Origin: Strigops habroptila
Taxonomy: Eukaryota > Chordata > Aves > Psittaciformes > Psittacidae
Length of the DNA stretch: 64,000 bases
Direction of reading: 5' to 3'
Assembly (NCBI RefSeq): GCF_004027225.2
Contig: NC_046358.1
Coordinates: forward strand, 69,459,028 to 69,523,027
This document shows positions 1 to 14,100 of the stretch, piece after piece; within the stretch, counting starts at the first letter, position 1; each line of letters starts with the position of its first letter. The position numbers and the translations under genes are program-made. The notes under the pieces were generated by a model. The model ran no database searches, was not told the origin of the DNA, and worked only from the letters and a program-made list of their open reading frames with translations.

Positions 1-1732
1 CACACACAAAAATGAGCCATGCCAGAGATGTGGGGAGATTAGGAGTGAACTGGTGCAGGAGAAGATGCAATGCAAACCCACCCCCCCACCCACCATGGGC
101 AAAGGCATTTTATCCCAAACACAGCTCACCTCACAAAGGGTTTACGAATGAGGGGGCTCTGGGATGCATAAAGCTCATGTGGGGAAGGTGGCAGAGGAGC
201 AACCGGTCCCCTGAGCACCTGGGAATGTGTTGCCAATAGATGTTGGGGGGGATAGAACAGCACGAAAACCAGAGTGTGTTTCTAGAGTAAATAAAGATGC
301 TCAGAACTTCATGTGGTAAAATACAAGCAGGTGGGTTGGGTTTCTCCCTCCTCGCCTTGTTCCAGGCTCAGAGCCAGTGCATGCTGCCCAGGGTGGGAGG
401 ATGGATGGGGGATGTGGGTGCTCACAGCCTCCCAGCACACTGCAGCACTGGGAAAATCCTTACTCCCCAAAAGATAAGGAAATCCAGGTCTTCTCCTCAC
501 CCAGGCAGGAGGTTGGCACAGATGTGTGGCCATGGCAGGGAGCGTGCCAGTCTCCCGGGATTAACTGGTCCCGCAGGGATGGGATGAACGGTTCTTATTC
601 TACAAAGGGAATCTATTTGGAAGTAAAAATTGAAGCTAGGCGCCCTGAAGACAAAGCTGTAACCTCAGTTCTAGTTGAACTAGAGTCGTCATGGCTGGTA
701 ACTGGTGAAGCCCAGAAACAGCCCCAGCCCATATGGGGCCAAGCCAGTAGCCCCAGATCAGGGGTGAGCATGCTAAATCTGCCTCTGCTCACCAAAGGCT
801 AGAAGAAGCTCAGCTGGACAAGGCCATGAAAAGCCAAAGTTTGGTCACAGCCTGGCTCTGAGCAGGTCCAAGGCTCCACTGCGGGTTTCAGCCTTACAGT
901 GAGTTAGTTTCTGATGCTAATTCACCACCAAGAAGCCACTGGCAAAGCCAGGGAGTACCTCGTACCACCCCAGCACCACAGTCTCCCTGCTGCAAGCCGG
1001 AGCACTTAGTCCCGGCAAGGAAACCATCTCCCACCCCCCAAAAGCAGCTGGGAAGGCAACACTCGCTGAACCAGGATGGAGGAAACTCACCCACAGACAC
1101 GCGCTGGTCTTTGCTGCCGCTGCCAGGACCCACAGCCCCCCAGCAATCCTGAGCATGCACAGCCAGATCTGTGCAGGAATGTTTCCTGGTCTGAGGACTC
1201 CGTGCTCTCTAGCAGAGACAATCCAATACACGCAAGGGATCAGGATCAATAGGTCACAACATGCACTGACTTGCCCCCAGAATGAAAATCAGCAGAGGAT
1301 TTGGGGCTGGTGGGGAAGCTACAATCAGGCACTTAATCCCACATGGGCACAAAATCCCGGGATAAAAAGGCCAGAGCTGGTCCTAATTGCTGACTGCTGT
1401 GTGCTTCTGGGTGTGTGAGCAAAACTTCTTAGGCTACAGCAGGCTGGGGTGGGGGGATGACAACATCTCTTTGCCTTCTTGCTGTATTGCTGTGCCCCCA
1501 GGCAGGAGGGGTCCCCCATTTTGGGGGGATCTGCCCCAGCGCTTGCACTGGCTGCAGCCCCCAGGGAAGGGGATGCTCCTGGAAGGAGCCGTGGTTGCTC
1601 CTAAAGACAGAAAGCCCCCGGGAGGTGCTGGAGCAAAGTAAGCCATATGGGGAGGCTGGTTGGTGGTGGGGACATCCAACCTCTCTATGCCTGCGCTCTG
1701 AGCCCATCACACCCAGCCGCGTCGGGGCTGGG
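1..1732. other. Upstream intergenic DNA, no gene seen
   Basis: No reading frame here resembles a known protein and none shows exon-like splice sites with conserved coding content. There is no CR1 tail. A GATAAAAAGG box near 1365 looks TATA-like, but it lies about 730 bases before the PPL start and has nothing to support it as a promoter. In human the neighbour on this side is SEC14L5; none of its exons was recognised here. Confidence 0.6.
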
Positions 1733-1733
1733 A

Positions 1734-1807
1734 GTGTGTGTGTATATATATATATGTATATATCTGACTATATACAGGTATACACTGTGTGTATATATAC
1801 ACCTATA
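1734..1807. repeat. TG/TA microsatellite
   Basis: Alternating purine-pyrimidine tract: a short GTGTGTG run, then TA repeats, then interrupted TATAC and GTGTGTATATATAC segments. It lies about 290-360 bases before the PPL start codon, just outside the CpG-rich promoter. Confidence 0.9.
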
Positions 1808-1928
1808 CCCTGACTCCAGGGGGATGTCACCGTTGACTCTACACATTTCGGGGGGGGTCCAGCCCTGTCGGAGCCCCTCTAGGGCAGAGCCGGCACCGGG
1901 GCGCTCCTAAGGGCGGGGAGCGCTGGGG

Positions 1929-1966
1929 GAGGGTGCTGCGGGCAGGGGAGGGTGCTGCGGGCAGGG
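1929..1966. repeat. Two-copy 19-bp tandem repeat in the PPL promoter
   Basis: The unit GAGGGTGCTGCGGGCAGGG occurs twice without a gap (1929-1947 and 1948-1966), next to GC boxes. It would double any factor site it contains. Confidence 0.9.
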
Positions 1967-2096
1967 GCGGGTAGAGGCGGGGCACCCCGTGGCCGCCTCC
2001 CGGCGCGGTCCGTCCGGTCCCGGTGGCGGCGCAGAGGCTGCGGGCGTCGGAGGGGCAGAGCAGGCGGAGCGCGGCGGGCGCCGTGCCGGGGACGCG

Positions 2097-2158
2097 ATGC
2101 ACTCGCTCTTCAGGAAACGCAACAAAGGCAAATACAGCCCCTCCGTGCAGAAGAAGAG
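2097..2158 (+). CDS. PPL: PPL coding exon 1
   Basis: Encodes MHSLFRKRNKGKYSPSVQKK plus two bases of a split serine codon. Donor AG|GTGAGT. The next intron (2159-11809) is the longest in the gene. Confidence 0.95.
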
Positions 2159-5100
2159 GTGAGTGACCCGCTGCCCCAAAGCCCGGGACGAGCAGCGCCG
2201 CGATCCTGGGGCTCCCACCCCGCAGCATACCCACACGGAACTCGGGCACCCGTCGCGGTGTCGGCTTCTCTCCCAGCCGGGTCCGCACCTCTCGGCCCGG
2301 GCGCCGGCATAGGGATGGTTTTTCCCCGATCCCCTCGCATCGCAGTAGCGGCAGCTCCGCGGAGCAGGTTCCTTTGCTTCCCAGGCGTGTGCTCGGTCGG
2401 ATCTTAGAGAAAACAAACCTGGCCGTCCTTAGTCTTCAGCCATTTGTTGCGGCAGGACCAAGAACTGAGTCGTTCGCCTTCCCCTCAGCCCTGTCTGATG
2501 AGGTGGGGACGCGTTTCAGTTGTACTGGTCATAAAAAAGAGAGCAACATGTTGAGTAGACCAGGTTGGACGGGGCTTGGAGCAACGTGCGCTAGTGGGAG
2601 GTGTCCCTGCTCGTGGTAGGGGTTGGAACTGCATGAGCTTTAAGATCCCTTCAACCCAAACCATTCGATGATTATGATTCATTCTATGGAAAGTCGCTGT
2701 TAAAAGGAAAAAGACATAAATCGGTCCCTTCTCCCCCTCTCCCACCCCTCAGCAGGCTCAGCCCCATTCTGCATTGCACAGGAGGGGGGCTGGACACTGG
2801 GAAGACCTAGCCCCTGCCTGCACCAAGCGGTTGGCACAGGAGACATTTTTCCCGAGAGGTGGATGTTTGCATCAATTTAGAATGGTGTCCCGTGTTTCCC
2901 AAAGGAGTTGCAGCGGCTCTGGAGCATGCGGAGCGGGATGGCTAGTGCACGTTCAAGCCCATGGCTTGTTCGTCCTCCTCTCTAGAGGCACCTGCCGTGG
3001 CCGGTGGACTCAGAGCAGCCAAAAATCTCCCTCTGGGAGGAACCTGGGGAGCGGGGGTAGGGGCTGAGATGCCTTTGAGGACCCAGAAGGGATTGATGTC
3101 TTCCAGCACGGAGAGCCCCTCGGTGCCCGCTCCCCGTGCGGTGGTGCATGGGAGTGGTGTTCACCGAGAGAGGAGGGTGCTGCCCCACGCGGTGCGTGCT
3201 CAGGCTGCGGTCCTCGCTGAGCTCCCTCTGTTCGGGCTGAGGCTCCAGCTCCAGCCCTGGGGCCGGCTCCCCCCAGCCCGGCTGGCTCAGCAGGGACACC
3301 CAGGCTGCTGCTCCCAGAGCCTGGGGCACGCTCTGCTGCCAGCTCCTGCTCTGAGGAGGGCGCTGGCAGGAGGAGATGGAGTGGCCCCGAGCTTTCTGAG
3401 GCTCAGCATGCACCTCCCTGATGGCCCCAGTGTTCACATAGTCGAAGGATGGTGTAAATTGGAGAGCTGGGCTTGTTCAGCCTGGAGAAGAGAGGGCTCC
3501 GGGGAGACCTTAAAGCAGCTTCCAGTGCCTGAAGGGGCTGCAAGAAACCTGGAGAGGGGCTTTGGACAAGGGCCTGTAGGGACAGGCCAAGGGGGAATGG
3601 CTTTAACCTGCCAGAGGGGAGGCTGAGATGAGCTCTTAGGCAGAAGCTCTTCCCTGTGAGAAGAGGGGGTGAGGCGCTGGCACAGGTTGCCCAGAGAAGC
3701 TGTGGCTGCCCCATCCCTGGCAGTGTTCAAGGCCAGGTTGGACACAGGGGCTTGGAGCAACCTGGTCTAGTGGAAGGTGTCCCTGCCTGTGGCAGGGGGT
3801 TGGAACTGGGTGAGCTTTAAGGTCTCTTCAACCCAAAACCTGTCCGTGATGCTATGAAATACCCACTTGCATTTCTAGTCTTTGGGGGTGTTTGTGGAAG
3901 ACACCTGGGTTGACAGCTCAGGACTCTGAGCAGTGCCAGGATGCTGGGAGGCAGGAGGAGACAGACCCACCCTGTGATCCCCACCCTGGCGCTGTGGCTG
4001 GGGTCTCCCCTACTGCACCCTGGGCCTTGCCAGTGCTGGGTACCCCATGCTCACAGCATCCAAGAGCGGATGGGGCTTCAGAAGACATCCTTCCCTGTGC
4101 GCCCTTCCTGAGAGCCCAGCAGCTCTGGCAGGTGCCAAACCACCTCTGAAGGCTTCGGGCCAGGCTGAAATCTGTGTTTTTCTGGCTCGTGGTGGCTGAG
4201 GTGGCAGTGCAGGGCTGTGGCCTTGGGTCACCCTCCCTCCCTGCACCCGGCTGTCCGTGCACACCTCGGGGAGGGCTCTGCTCATTAGCCCCAATTTGTT
4301 AATTCCTGCGTTGGAGTTTACAAACACCTGTGAATCCGGAGAACACTCCCACCGTGTGGAAACAGCCCCACCATCAAGATGGGGAAGCCGGTGCTTGGAC
4401 CGGTTAAACAACTTGCTGGAGAAGGATTGCGAAGCAGCAGCAGCGAGGAGCTCCTGTCCCGGCCCCTGCTCCAGGCACTGCCGGGCTCCCAGCCGGCACC
4501 CGCCCGGTTTTGCAGCCAGGAAGACAGAGCAACACTCCTAAAATCAATCCACCGACTGCCCCGCTGGGAGCAGGGGTGGAGATTTCGTCACCGGGTACAG
4601 CCCAGGCTCACCCTGCGCTGTGGCGAGGCTGCAGGGGCTGCACCTCAGACCAGGGCTCAGTGCATGGTGCTGCTGGTGACGAGCCCTGGCAGTGCAGCAG
4701 TGGCAGGGCAATAACCAAGCTTTGGTTTGGCGAGTGTGCCAGAGCGCTGGAATGTTTCCTCCAAGCAGTGAGGAGCCGGGGCTACAAGCTCACCTGATTC
4801 AGTGAGGGGTTGCCCAGGAAGCATCATCCTACAACAGGTCACAGCCCGGTGAGGAGCCCCTGTGAATCTTGGTGGCTTCTTCAGCCTGGGAAGAAGCCCC
4901 TCCCATGCTGGTGGCATCTTGATGAGCAGCTCTGGAGGGTCAGGATTCTGCAAGTCTGTGCGGCTTGAGCCAGGCGCTGTAATCTGCCCATGAAAACACT
5001 CTTTGTCCCTCTGGATGCAGCCAGCTACCCATCCCCAGCCCTGAACTCAGCCTCCCATCCAAAGCTGTTGGAAGCCTGTGTGCTTCTGTGCAACCACCTC

Positions 5101-8100
5101 TGCAGCTCAAGCCCAGTCAGCCGCCCGCTGATGTTGGTAAGGAGGGAAGCAAGCCTGCTTTGCAGCTCTGATACAGCAACAGTGGGGAAAGAACAGGAGC
5201 AGCAAGAAATCGTGCAAGGGTTTGAAGACGACTTGGTGTCAGGTCCTGTGGCCTGCCACTGCTCAGCCATCCTCAGCAGCACCAGTTGAGTCTTGGAGCA
5301 CACCGGCCACACACCGGAGGAAAACCCTGGCAAAACCCTTTGCTGAGCACCCTGGACCACATCCCCATCCATCCATCTCCCAGCACCAGTCACAGCATCA
5401 GCGGTTTCTTTATCTCCGGTGCAGGTGATGCTCCTGAACAGCTCCCCCGGGTTTGGTTTTCTGATGCGCTCATTAGCAGGACTAGGGTCCAAGTGTCTTG
5501 GTGGGAATATCTGCTGCAGCTCTGGCCCGGGCTTGTGGTCTCCAGGCTTAGTAGCCACCTCCATCCAACCCTGGGCACATCAGAGATGTGTGGGCATCTC
5601 CCTACTTTGGGGAATGTGGATGATGATGATGAAATTTCTTTTGTCTCATGGACTTGGTTACTTTATTCTCTTGCTCACCCCATCCCAGTAGTATAAGGCC
5701 CTGTGGATTCATGTGGGACTGGCCATGACTACTGTGCTGTTAGCAGACCATATATGTGTCCCTAGAAGGGAAGGCAGAAGCTTTGAATAGGGATGTCGTA
5801 TGGGGGGAAAACCCTCGCCTTCCTTCCCCGTTACCTTCACCAAACGCTTTGCCATGCATAGAAAAGAGGAGGTTGGTTTTGTCTTAGACAGTTTAGTCTG
5901 AGAGAGGGGAGGTATAAAACACAGCTTCAGCTGCTGAAACTCACCCTCCTGCCACGAGGAAAGATGTTCATCCTTGGTGAGAATATCCATCAAGGAGGGC
6001 TCTGGAGACCCTTAAGTGTAAGGAGACCCAGTGCCCATGGAGGAGGGGGGCAGGAGCTGGGGCAGGAGCTCTGCCTGCAGGGCTGGCATCATGTCTTGAG
6101 GCAGTGTGGTAGGGCTGGAGTCAGCACTGGGGACCAGACAGCCCGTGAGTCAGGGGACCTGCTCTGTATTTACACAGGAGCAAACCTTGCCATCATCGCC
6201 TTGGCCTATTTCTGCTTTAATTTCCATGCACATTACAATTATATATCACCATTGCTACAAGGGAAGATAAATATAATTTAAACAAGCTGGACTAAGCACA
6301 ACAACCATGCTGTCCAGCTACGCCCTTGATGCTTGATGGCATGCTGCTCCCAAGTTTTGAGCCAGATTTTAATCTCTCCCAAACCTGAATTACTGAAGCC
6401 AAAGCCCAGCCCTTGTGTCCTCTGCTCTGCTGCAGTTTCACTCCAGCCTCACAGCTGCACAAGGGAGTATCACACAGTGGGAGCTGCGGCGCAGGGAGCT
6501 TTAAGGGTGTTGATGGTTGTGCTGTGGCCTTCTGGAGGATTTGTGCAGTTTAAGTCCAGTCTCCAGCAGCAGTCCTCACATGGGTATGGGGTTTATGAAA
6601 TCTGGATGAATGAAAATTAATGAGATGGAATTTAGGGCAGCAGTCACTGCATCGCAGGAGTGGGATGCAGGAGGCAGGATCCATGCCCAGACCCCGTCCT
6701 CAACCAGCGTTTGTCCCTGGCTGAGCAGTCCCACTGTGGAGAAGCTCCGGGCATGGGAAGGTTACCCAGCAGGAGAGCAGGGGTAGGTCCAGCACAGAGC
6801 CCTTCCTGTTAACCCTCCCATCAACTATTTGAACCGTAGGACAAGCTCCCAGCAGGAGCCTTCCCAGGGACAGCTGAAGCTGTCAAAACTCCAGGAGTAT
6901 CTATTTGAACATTCTCACTTGGGGGATTAGTGAAATAGCCTCCTTGTTTGGGGAAAGAAGAGGAAACTGAGCAATCAAAGGGATTTCCTACCGCCTGCCA
7001 GAAGGGCAAAGCCAGGGGCATCCCAGAGATATGGGCTGTGGGGAAGTTTGCTCCAAAAAGTGCTCTTACCAGTGAGGGTGCAACCTAATGGGAAGAGAGA
7101 GAAAGATAGGAATAGAGAAAAAAGGCCACGTTTTAGTAGCAAAGTTTCCTTGTCACAATAATTATCATTGTATTTGATAAGAAACTTTCTTAAAAAAACT
7201 CCAAACAACCAAAAAAACAAACACACAAAAAAAACCCTTAGAAAAAAACCTAAACTCAAAGAAAAACCCTTCTGAAACAGCGCATCACCTGAGGTCAGAT
7301 GTGGTGCATGGATGAAGTGATGTTTGCCACGGAGCAGCAGCTGGGAGAAACCCTCCCAGTCCTCGTGGGAATAATCTTGGATCCTTCGTGCCAGACAGAC
7401 GGTGCTGTGGCTATTCAAGGCAGTGTTGGAGAGAAATAACCCTTCTGCCCAGTGCAGCTTTTCGCAAGTGGCATCAGTTCTTCCTTCCTCATCAGAAAAG
7501 GTTAGAGTTCTCCAGCAATGGCAAAGCCAGGTTTTCCAGGCGGTTTTTATTATTATTATTTATTCATCTTTCAAACAAAGGCTTATCTGTTAGCATAAGA
7601 GCTCTCCATTACCCCCACTGCCTCAAAAGGGCTGTGCCCCGGGCGCCTTTGCGCCTGCCCTTCCCAGCTGGGCTACAGCCAAATCCCACCCTCCTCGCTT
7701 GGCTCCATGCTCCGGCCATCCCCTCCTGCCTGGTTTCAGGCTCTGGCTGCCCTTTGCCTTACCCTGCCAGCAGCTCCGCTCCACAGCCCAGAGGCACCCG
7801 CGGCTCTTCCCAGCAGCTTCCCAAAAGAGCCATCTCTTGCAGATCCCATACACACACCTTTCCTGGTCCAGCCAAAGCTTCCTCACCACTTCACCCATTA
7901 CCTTGTGCTTCTCCTGCATCTTCTTCCTCTTCTCAGCAGATGAAGGGCACGGGGAAGTTTACGTCCTCCATCCCCTGGCATGGTGATTTCAGCCAGGCTT
8001 CAGCTTTCCCAGCCAGTCCCTCTGGCACCCTGCTTGACATCCAGACAGATGCAGGGATCACGCTCATCATTATGGGGTATAAACACAGACCCTACTATTG

Positions 8101-11100
8101 AGGGGACAGGCAGATTATTAATAGGGCTGATGTTCTCATATCAGTAATGTCCAAGTTGCTTGGTTAAGTGGCACAGAAGTGATAAGTGTGATAAGAAATG
8201 AGAGATATTATAAGAGAATAAGATATCTTATTTCCTTTCTTAGCTCTCTTATTTCTGTGTTTATTTCTGCACTCTTACGGTTTCTGCATTTCAGCCAGCA
8301 GTGGGGTGAGCAGGAGCACACACAGCCTACCTGCTCATGGTCCTGCACTGTGTTCAGCGCAAGTTGAGTTGTGGAGGAGCAGCTCCCCCACTGCTGCAGC
8401 GGGTGTTTGATATCCAGCTCCCATGGGAGGTTTATATTAGGTATCCCTATACCAAAACCTCAGCTGGTGTAAACCTCTCGTGTAAACCACAGAGGTGGAG
8501 AAAGCAAGCAGCTCTTTTGTGTGCATCAGGGGAGTAGGGCTGAGCAGCAGAGCCATGCCCACATTGCAACCGAGCATGTCCTTGCTTGCTCTGAGCAAGC
8601 TCTGCCTTTTCTCTTCCCTGGTCACCCAGATACTGCACACTGAAGCAGCAGTTTCTGGATTACCAGGCAAACCATCCTCTGACACAGCGAAACCCCACCC
8701 TTTGCCCTTCCTCCTCCCCCAGCCCCAACACATGCTTCTGCTCCCTGCAGTGATGGAGAAGGGGCTTTCACCCCCCGGGTACCGCTGAGATGGGGTCAGA
8801 GGGTGGCTCTGCCCCGACGCTGGGTTCTGCAGCAGTGGGTGGGTGGGAAGGTGGGAGGGATGGCTGGGGGCAGCACCACTAGCTTGGGAACAGGCAGGGT
8901 GCAGGCAGCACTGGCTTGGCAGCAGGGTGGTTAATGGGGGCAGTTAGAGCTTTGTGGCTCAGAGCTGGGGGAAGATGGGCACAAGGGGTGCATCCTTGCC
9001 CTGACATGTCACCCCACTCCCGCACAGGCCTGGCAAAGCCAGTACCTGAGTAAGAGGGTCAGGGCACTCCCTGGTTCCAGCTCCCGAGATCAGTTTTGTT
9101 GATGCAAAATGAGCACAAAGGCCAGGCAGAGTCTCCAGGCTCAGCTCTGCTAGACCCGATCAGCAGCAAAAGCTCGGGAAGCCGTGGCTGAAATGCAGCA
9201 TGGCCACAGATCCCCAGTGATCCCTGGCTTAATTTTATTTCCTCAATACAATTGAGAAGCTTCAATCAAAACCAGAACTAGAAAAGCCCCTGGATTCCTG
9301 TGCTTTTTGGGATGTTTTTTCCATCCATGCTATAGATCCACTGAAACGCTGAAGATTCATCTTGGGCTTGCTAGGAAACACCAGGACGAAGTTAGGGAAC
9401 ATGTTGATGAACCAGCAAGCCCTGCCAGCCCATCCGCAGCCCCGCTCAGTGCCAGTTCAGCTCCCAGCTATCGCAGTGAAGCATCCCAAGCTCCCACCTG
9501 GATAATCAGCCTCTCCTATGCTCAAAGCTCAGGTAGCCTCCACTTTTTGGTGAGACGTGAGGAAGGCTCCATGGCTGCTGGAAGCTCTCTCAGCATGCAG
9601 GAGATGCCAGCTCGGAGCAGCCATCATCTGAAGACACACCAACACGTGCAGCACATATTAAGTCACCCGGCTTCAAACCACTTTCTCTCCACTGATTTCA
9701 TCTGACATTTTCCCTGGTTTACATGGGATGACGCAGATTAGAAGAAACCCCAAAGCGGATTTTGAGGAGCTGCTTCTACCATTGCAGCAGGATTCAGCCA
9801 CCCCTGCACCCTTCATCTGTGATTATGGAACAGAAAATGAGATTCATTCTTGCCATTACTGCAACCAGCCACACAACTCACAACCACCCCTCCATTTGCT
9901 CCTCTGCTTGGAAACACCAACTTGGATCATTTCTGCTGATGCAAGAGAGCCCATAACCACAGCAATCCCTCTGCTCATCAAGAGGTGCCAGCAGCAGTGA
10001 TGGATACAAACCACCAGCCCTGACAAGCACTGTCCTGATGATGCAGCTTCTCTAAAAAGAGAAGAATCAGTGTAAATCCTTTCCACACCAAAACTTCCTG
10101 GGAAAGCATGAACTTTTGTGTAGCTGTTGAATGCTACGAGGCTCCTGCAGCCTGGGGTAGGGTTTGAGGGTGGGAGGAACAAGCCCAGCACAGGGTTTTG
10201 TTTTGTTCTGCTGCACTGAAACTGATAGCACGGATGGCAGGCAGGAGCGTGTCCTGCAGCTCAGCACCAGTGCCAGGAGGAGGCTGGTCAGACCAGGCTG
10301 GCCAAGCTTTGTCCCCAGGTGCCCGCACTGGAAAGGCAGCGAGGTGAGATGTCCCCACTGGAGGCTGTAGGTGGTCCCCGAAGTGCACAGCATGGACAAG
10401 GCCACGCACTGCTTTTACCTGCAGGCAGCTGAGCACTGGGACATGTCCAGGGAAGCCACTGTAAAGCGCCAGGACTGCCTCGGTCGACAAGCCACATCCA
10501 CTCTCAGCTTTGGCCCACCACACTGTGGAAAGACAGGAGGACACGTGTGGTGCTGTCCTGGAAAGGCTCAACCGCTGCCCTGTGAGGCACCTCGGTGCTG
10601 CAGAACCCCTCGGAGCTGGGCTGACCCAGATGCTCAATGAGGATGTCCACGCAGGAGCCTTCTATGCTATGACAAGCAGGGTTGGGATGCTGGTGCTCCA
10701 TCAGGCACCTCTGCTCTCCCCCAGCCTACCCAGGAGACACACAACTCACCTACCAGCAGCAGTTAACACTTCCAAGTGCCATCTAAAGATTAGTTCTGCC
10801 ACCACATAACAAGGCCATTAAGGCTCATTATCGCCACTCCATAGTGGTTGGGATCACAGTGAGCCAGCCCTTGGCTTAAGCCCGCATGGCAAAGCAGCTC
10901 AGCTGGGACACGAGCCCCAGGCTCACCACCAACCTCGGTGGGATGAACCCTCCCGCTGCAGGGACTGCTGAGGACCTCACCCTGCTTCCTGCTGCTTCCT
11001 GCCTCCGGAGCTGCAGCGGGATTGCTGCGGGCACCGCGGGCACACGGCCTCTGGAGCTGGCCCTGGCAGGCTGCGACCTCTCCTTGCAGCCAGTGACAGC

Positions 11101-14100
11101 GAGAGGAGGAATGTTTAAAATAACCCAGCAACGCAAGAGCTGCGTCACGGGTTGTTCTGGCCCTGCTCTGGCTCCGCTGTCCCTGCAGCGGGGCTGAGGA
11201 TACTTGGGCTGAGCCTCTAAACGGGGAGGCTTGGACGAGCATCACCCTGGGGGCAAAATCCAGTGCCTAGCACATGAGAAAGCACGGAAAGATGGATACA
11301 GCATGTGCTGTCCCATCCCTTTATTTGGCTTAAATTGTGAATAGCTCGTTGCAGAGCAGGGAAGCCCTGGCCACGGCATGGAGGGGCACAGCAGGGGCTC
11401 CAAGGCAGGGGCTGCCCTGGGCATGGGCAACAGCCTCAAACTGCGTGCATGGGGTCTAGGTCCTCTCTGCTGCTCTTCATGTGGGACACGCCCGTCCCCT
11501 GTTCCCTGCAAACTGTTCTTTTCCTCCTTGCTCCGAAGCCAGGGGAGGCTCAGGCTCGCCTATGGCATCGCTCCCGTTTCCCCGTGTGGGATACACTTCG
11601 TCCCCACCCGCCACCCCCCTCCTGGCAGAGCAGAGTATTTTGGAAAGTGCTGGGAATGCTGCAGTGAGTCACAGGCAGCTGCAGGGCCTGGCAGGCTCCA
11701 CTGGCCCCCGGCCACCCCCGGGGTCACAGCACCCCGAGGGCAGCCCCCAGCAGCATCCTGGGGCCGTGGCCGTGTTTGTAAGGTGACGAGTCCCCCTCTT
11801 TGTCCCCAGCATCTCCAGCAGGGAGCTGACTGAGCTCATCGAGCGCCTGCAGAAAAATGCCGACCAGGTGGAGAAAAACATCGTGGAGACTGACTCCCGG
11901 ATGCAAAATGTAAGCACACGGGCTCCTCCGAGCAGCCCTGTCCCTCCCGCTGCAGCCCTCCCCCTTTGCTGCCATCTCCTCTCCTCCAGTACACGTGTGT
12001 ATGACTGCCCTGGCCTGCGGTGGGTCTTCAGGCTGTGATGAGGGGTGCATGAGTTCCCCCAGCTCATGGGAGGATGTAACAGGCAACACGGCCCCAGAAT
12101 TCTTCCCTACCCAGGGCTGGGCAGAGCGGGGATGTGCACCCCTGGATGTACATCCCAGCAGGCAGGCAGCTAGGATGGAGCAGAGTGGGCTTGAATCATC
12201 CCTCTCTTCCAGAGGGTACAATGCAGCCCAAGGTGATGCAGCCCCCCAGCCACAGCCCTGCCTCAGGGCTGACACAGGGGAGGGAAAGCAAAATACATCA
12301 CTCGGAAGACGGGAGACAGCAAAGCTCCTGCCCATCTCTGGTGCCCAGGGACAGCGTGGTGGGATGACCTCTTGGATACGGTTTATTTTCCTCTTGTGAC
12401 CCTTCCTCCTGCTCTCTCCTGGCCAGGACTTGCACAAGATCAAGGCATGCCAGGTAGCACAGTACAAGGACCTGACCGCGCAGAAGCTCACCGAGTCTGA
12501 CAAGCTGCTCTATGTGCTGGATGGGGACGCAGCCATCGCCCGGCACATGAAGCACCCCCAGGGTGACATGATCACAGAAGAGTGAGTACCCCAGAGCCTC
12601 GCAGGGAGGAATATGCTTCTCCAGGGGCTCTGCTCAGCTCCTGCCTGCAGCTGGCGGGTCACCGCAGGCTTCTCTACGTCCCGGTTCACATGAAGGTGCA
12701 TAACCCGCAGCCATCCTTGGGCATGTGTAGAGTGAGAATGGCTGCATGCCTGCTGATGGCAGCTCTGCACAGAGCATGGAGGGGTGGCATCTGCCCACGG
12801 TGCAGGCAGCTCATGCTGTCCCCCTACTCCAGCCTGCCCGGAGTGGGTGAATGTGCTGAGCAGCCCCAGGCAGAAGATGGCTGCACAGGAGCCTCTGCCC
12901 TCTCCCTCCCCAGCCCATTGCATAATGCAGTTGCTGCAGCCTGCCTGCAGCGCTGGGCTCTCCGAGGGCCCCTAAGGACAATCTTCCCCCTCCATACCCA
13001 CATTCTGCATCCCACTCTCATCTTTCCCTTCCTGCAGCATCCGGCAGCTGAAGGAACGAGTGGCAAACTTGCGCGTGAAACATGACCAGATCTACAGCTT
13101 CCCCCTGCAGCATATTGAGCCCCAGGTCAACTGGACAACAGTGATTGAGGAGAAACAGGTACCAAAGGGACCATCAGTGCCACTGCCTGGCCAGTAGCAC
13201 CAGCTGGGCAGGACCTCATGCATCTCCCTGCAGAGAAAGAGGCTCTTGGAAACCTTCTCAACATCTTTATGCTGGGAGCAGCAATCAGCATGGGAAGGAG
13301 CTGGCGTGCTGGGTGGTAGGGGAGGATGCAGAGGACAAGGCTACTCCATGGCCCTTATTTTCTTATTTTATCCCACTCCCTACACCATTTCAACCAGAAA
13401 AGCATTAAAAAAACCCCCAACTGGCTTTCCCACGGCTGCCCTCCAGCACAGCCAGTTTCACGCACATGCTCCTGGGCATCCACACACTGCCAGCACAGGA
13501 GCCCATCCAAGCCCAGCTCCACAGCCACCTCCAAGAGGCGTTTCCTCGGTCTCAGCCACCCCATCCCATTCCCTCATCACTAACCCCAGCTCGTGTGCAC
13601 TGCAGGATGCGTTAAGCAGCAAGGGCTTCGGGACCGACCTGCCACTGGTCAACAGCCAAGTAGAAGAGCACAACATCTTCCACAATGAGGTCATGGCCAT
13701 CGGCCCGCACATCGCCAAGGAAGGCAGCAAGGTCAGTTCTCCTGTCTCCTGCCCTCTCCCTGCTGCCCCTGCCCCAAGCTGCTCATGAAGATGAGGGCAT
13801 CCCACCACCCAAGCTGCTACATCCAGGTTGGGTGGGCGCCCAGATCCACACCTCAGCTCAGCGTCGCACACCAACTCTAGCTGTACAGTGAAGCACATCC
13901 CATAAACCCCACATCCACCTCCATTAGCAAGCCCCTGCCAGGCCACCACTCTCCAGAGACACGCTCCTAACTCTTGCCTTGCTTCTCCTCTCTTACTAGG
14001 AATACATGAGCGACTTCCAGGACAAGTACCAGAAGTTGTTGGTAAGAGATCTCTGGAGTCCTGGGGACAAGGGATTCCCTTTGGTAGGGATCTCTTGTTG

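Larger units (their letters stand above)
1845..2400 (+). promoter_or_regulatory. PPL: CpG island and probable promoter of PPL
   Basis: GC and CpG content rise sharply here compared with the flanks. GC boxes (GGGCGGGG near 1911, GGGGCGGG near 1964, GAGGCGGGGC near 1974) lie 110-190 bases before the start codon. No TATA box sits at a sensible distance, so a dispersed CpG-type start is likely. A 19-base tandem duplication lies at 1929-1966. The transcription start itself cannot be placed from sequence alone. Confidence 0.7.

Noticed and set aside
1362-1371. GATAAAAAGG as a TATA box for PPL
   Set aside because: It is about 730 bases from the start codon and outside the CpG island, with no supporting elements.
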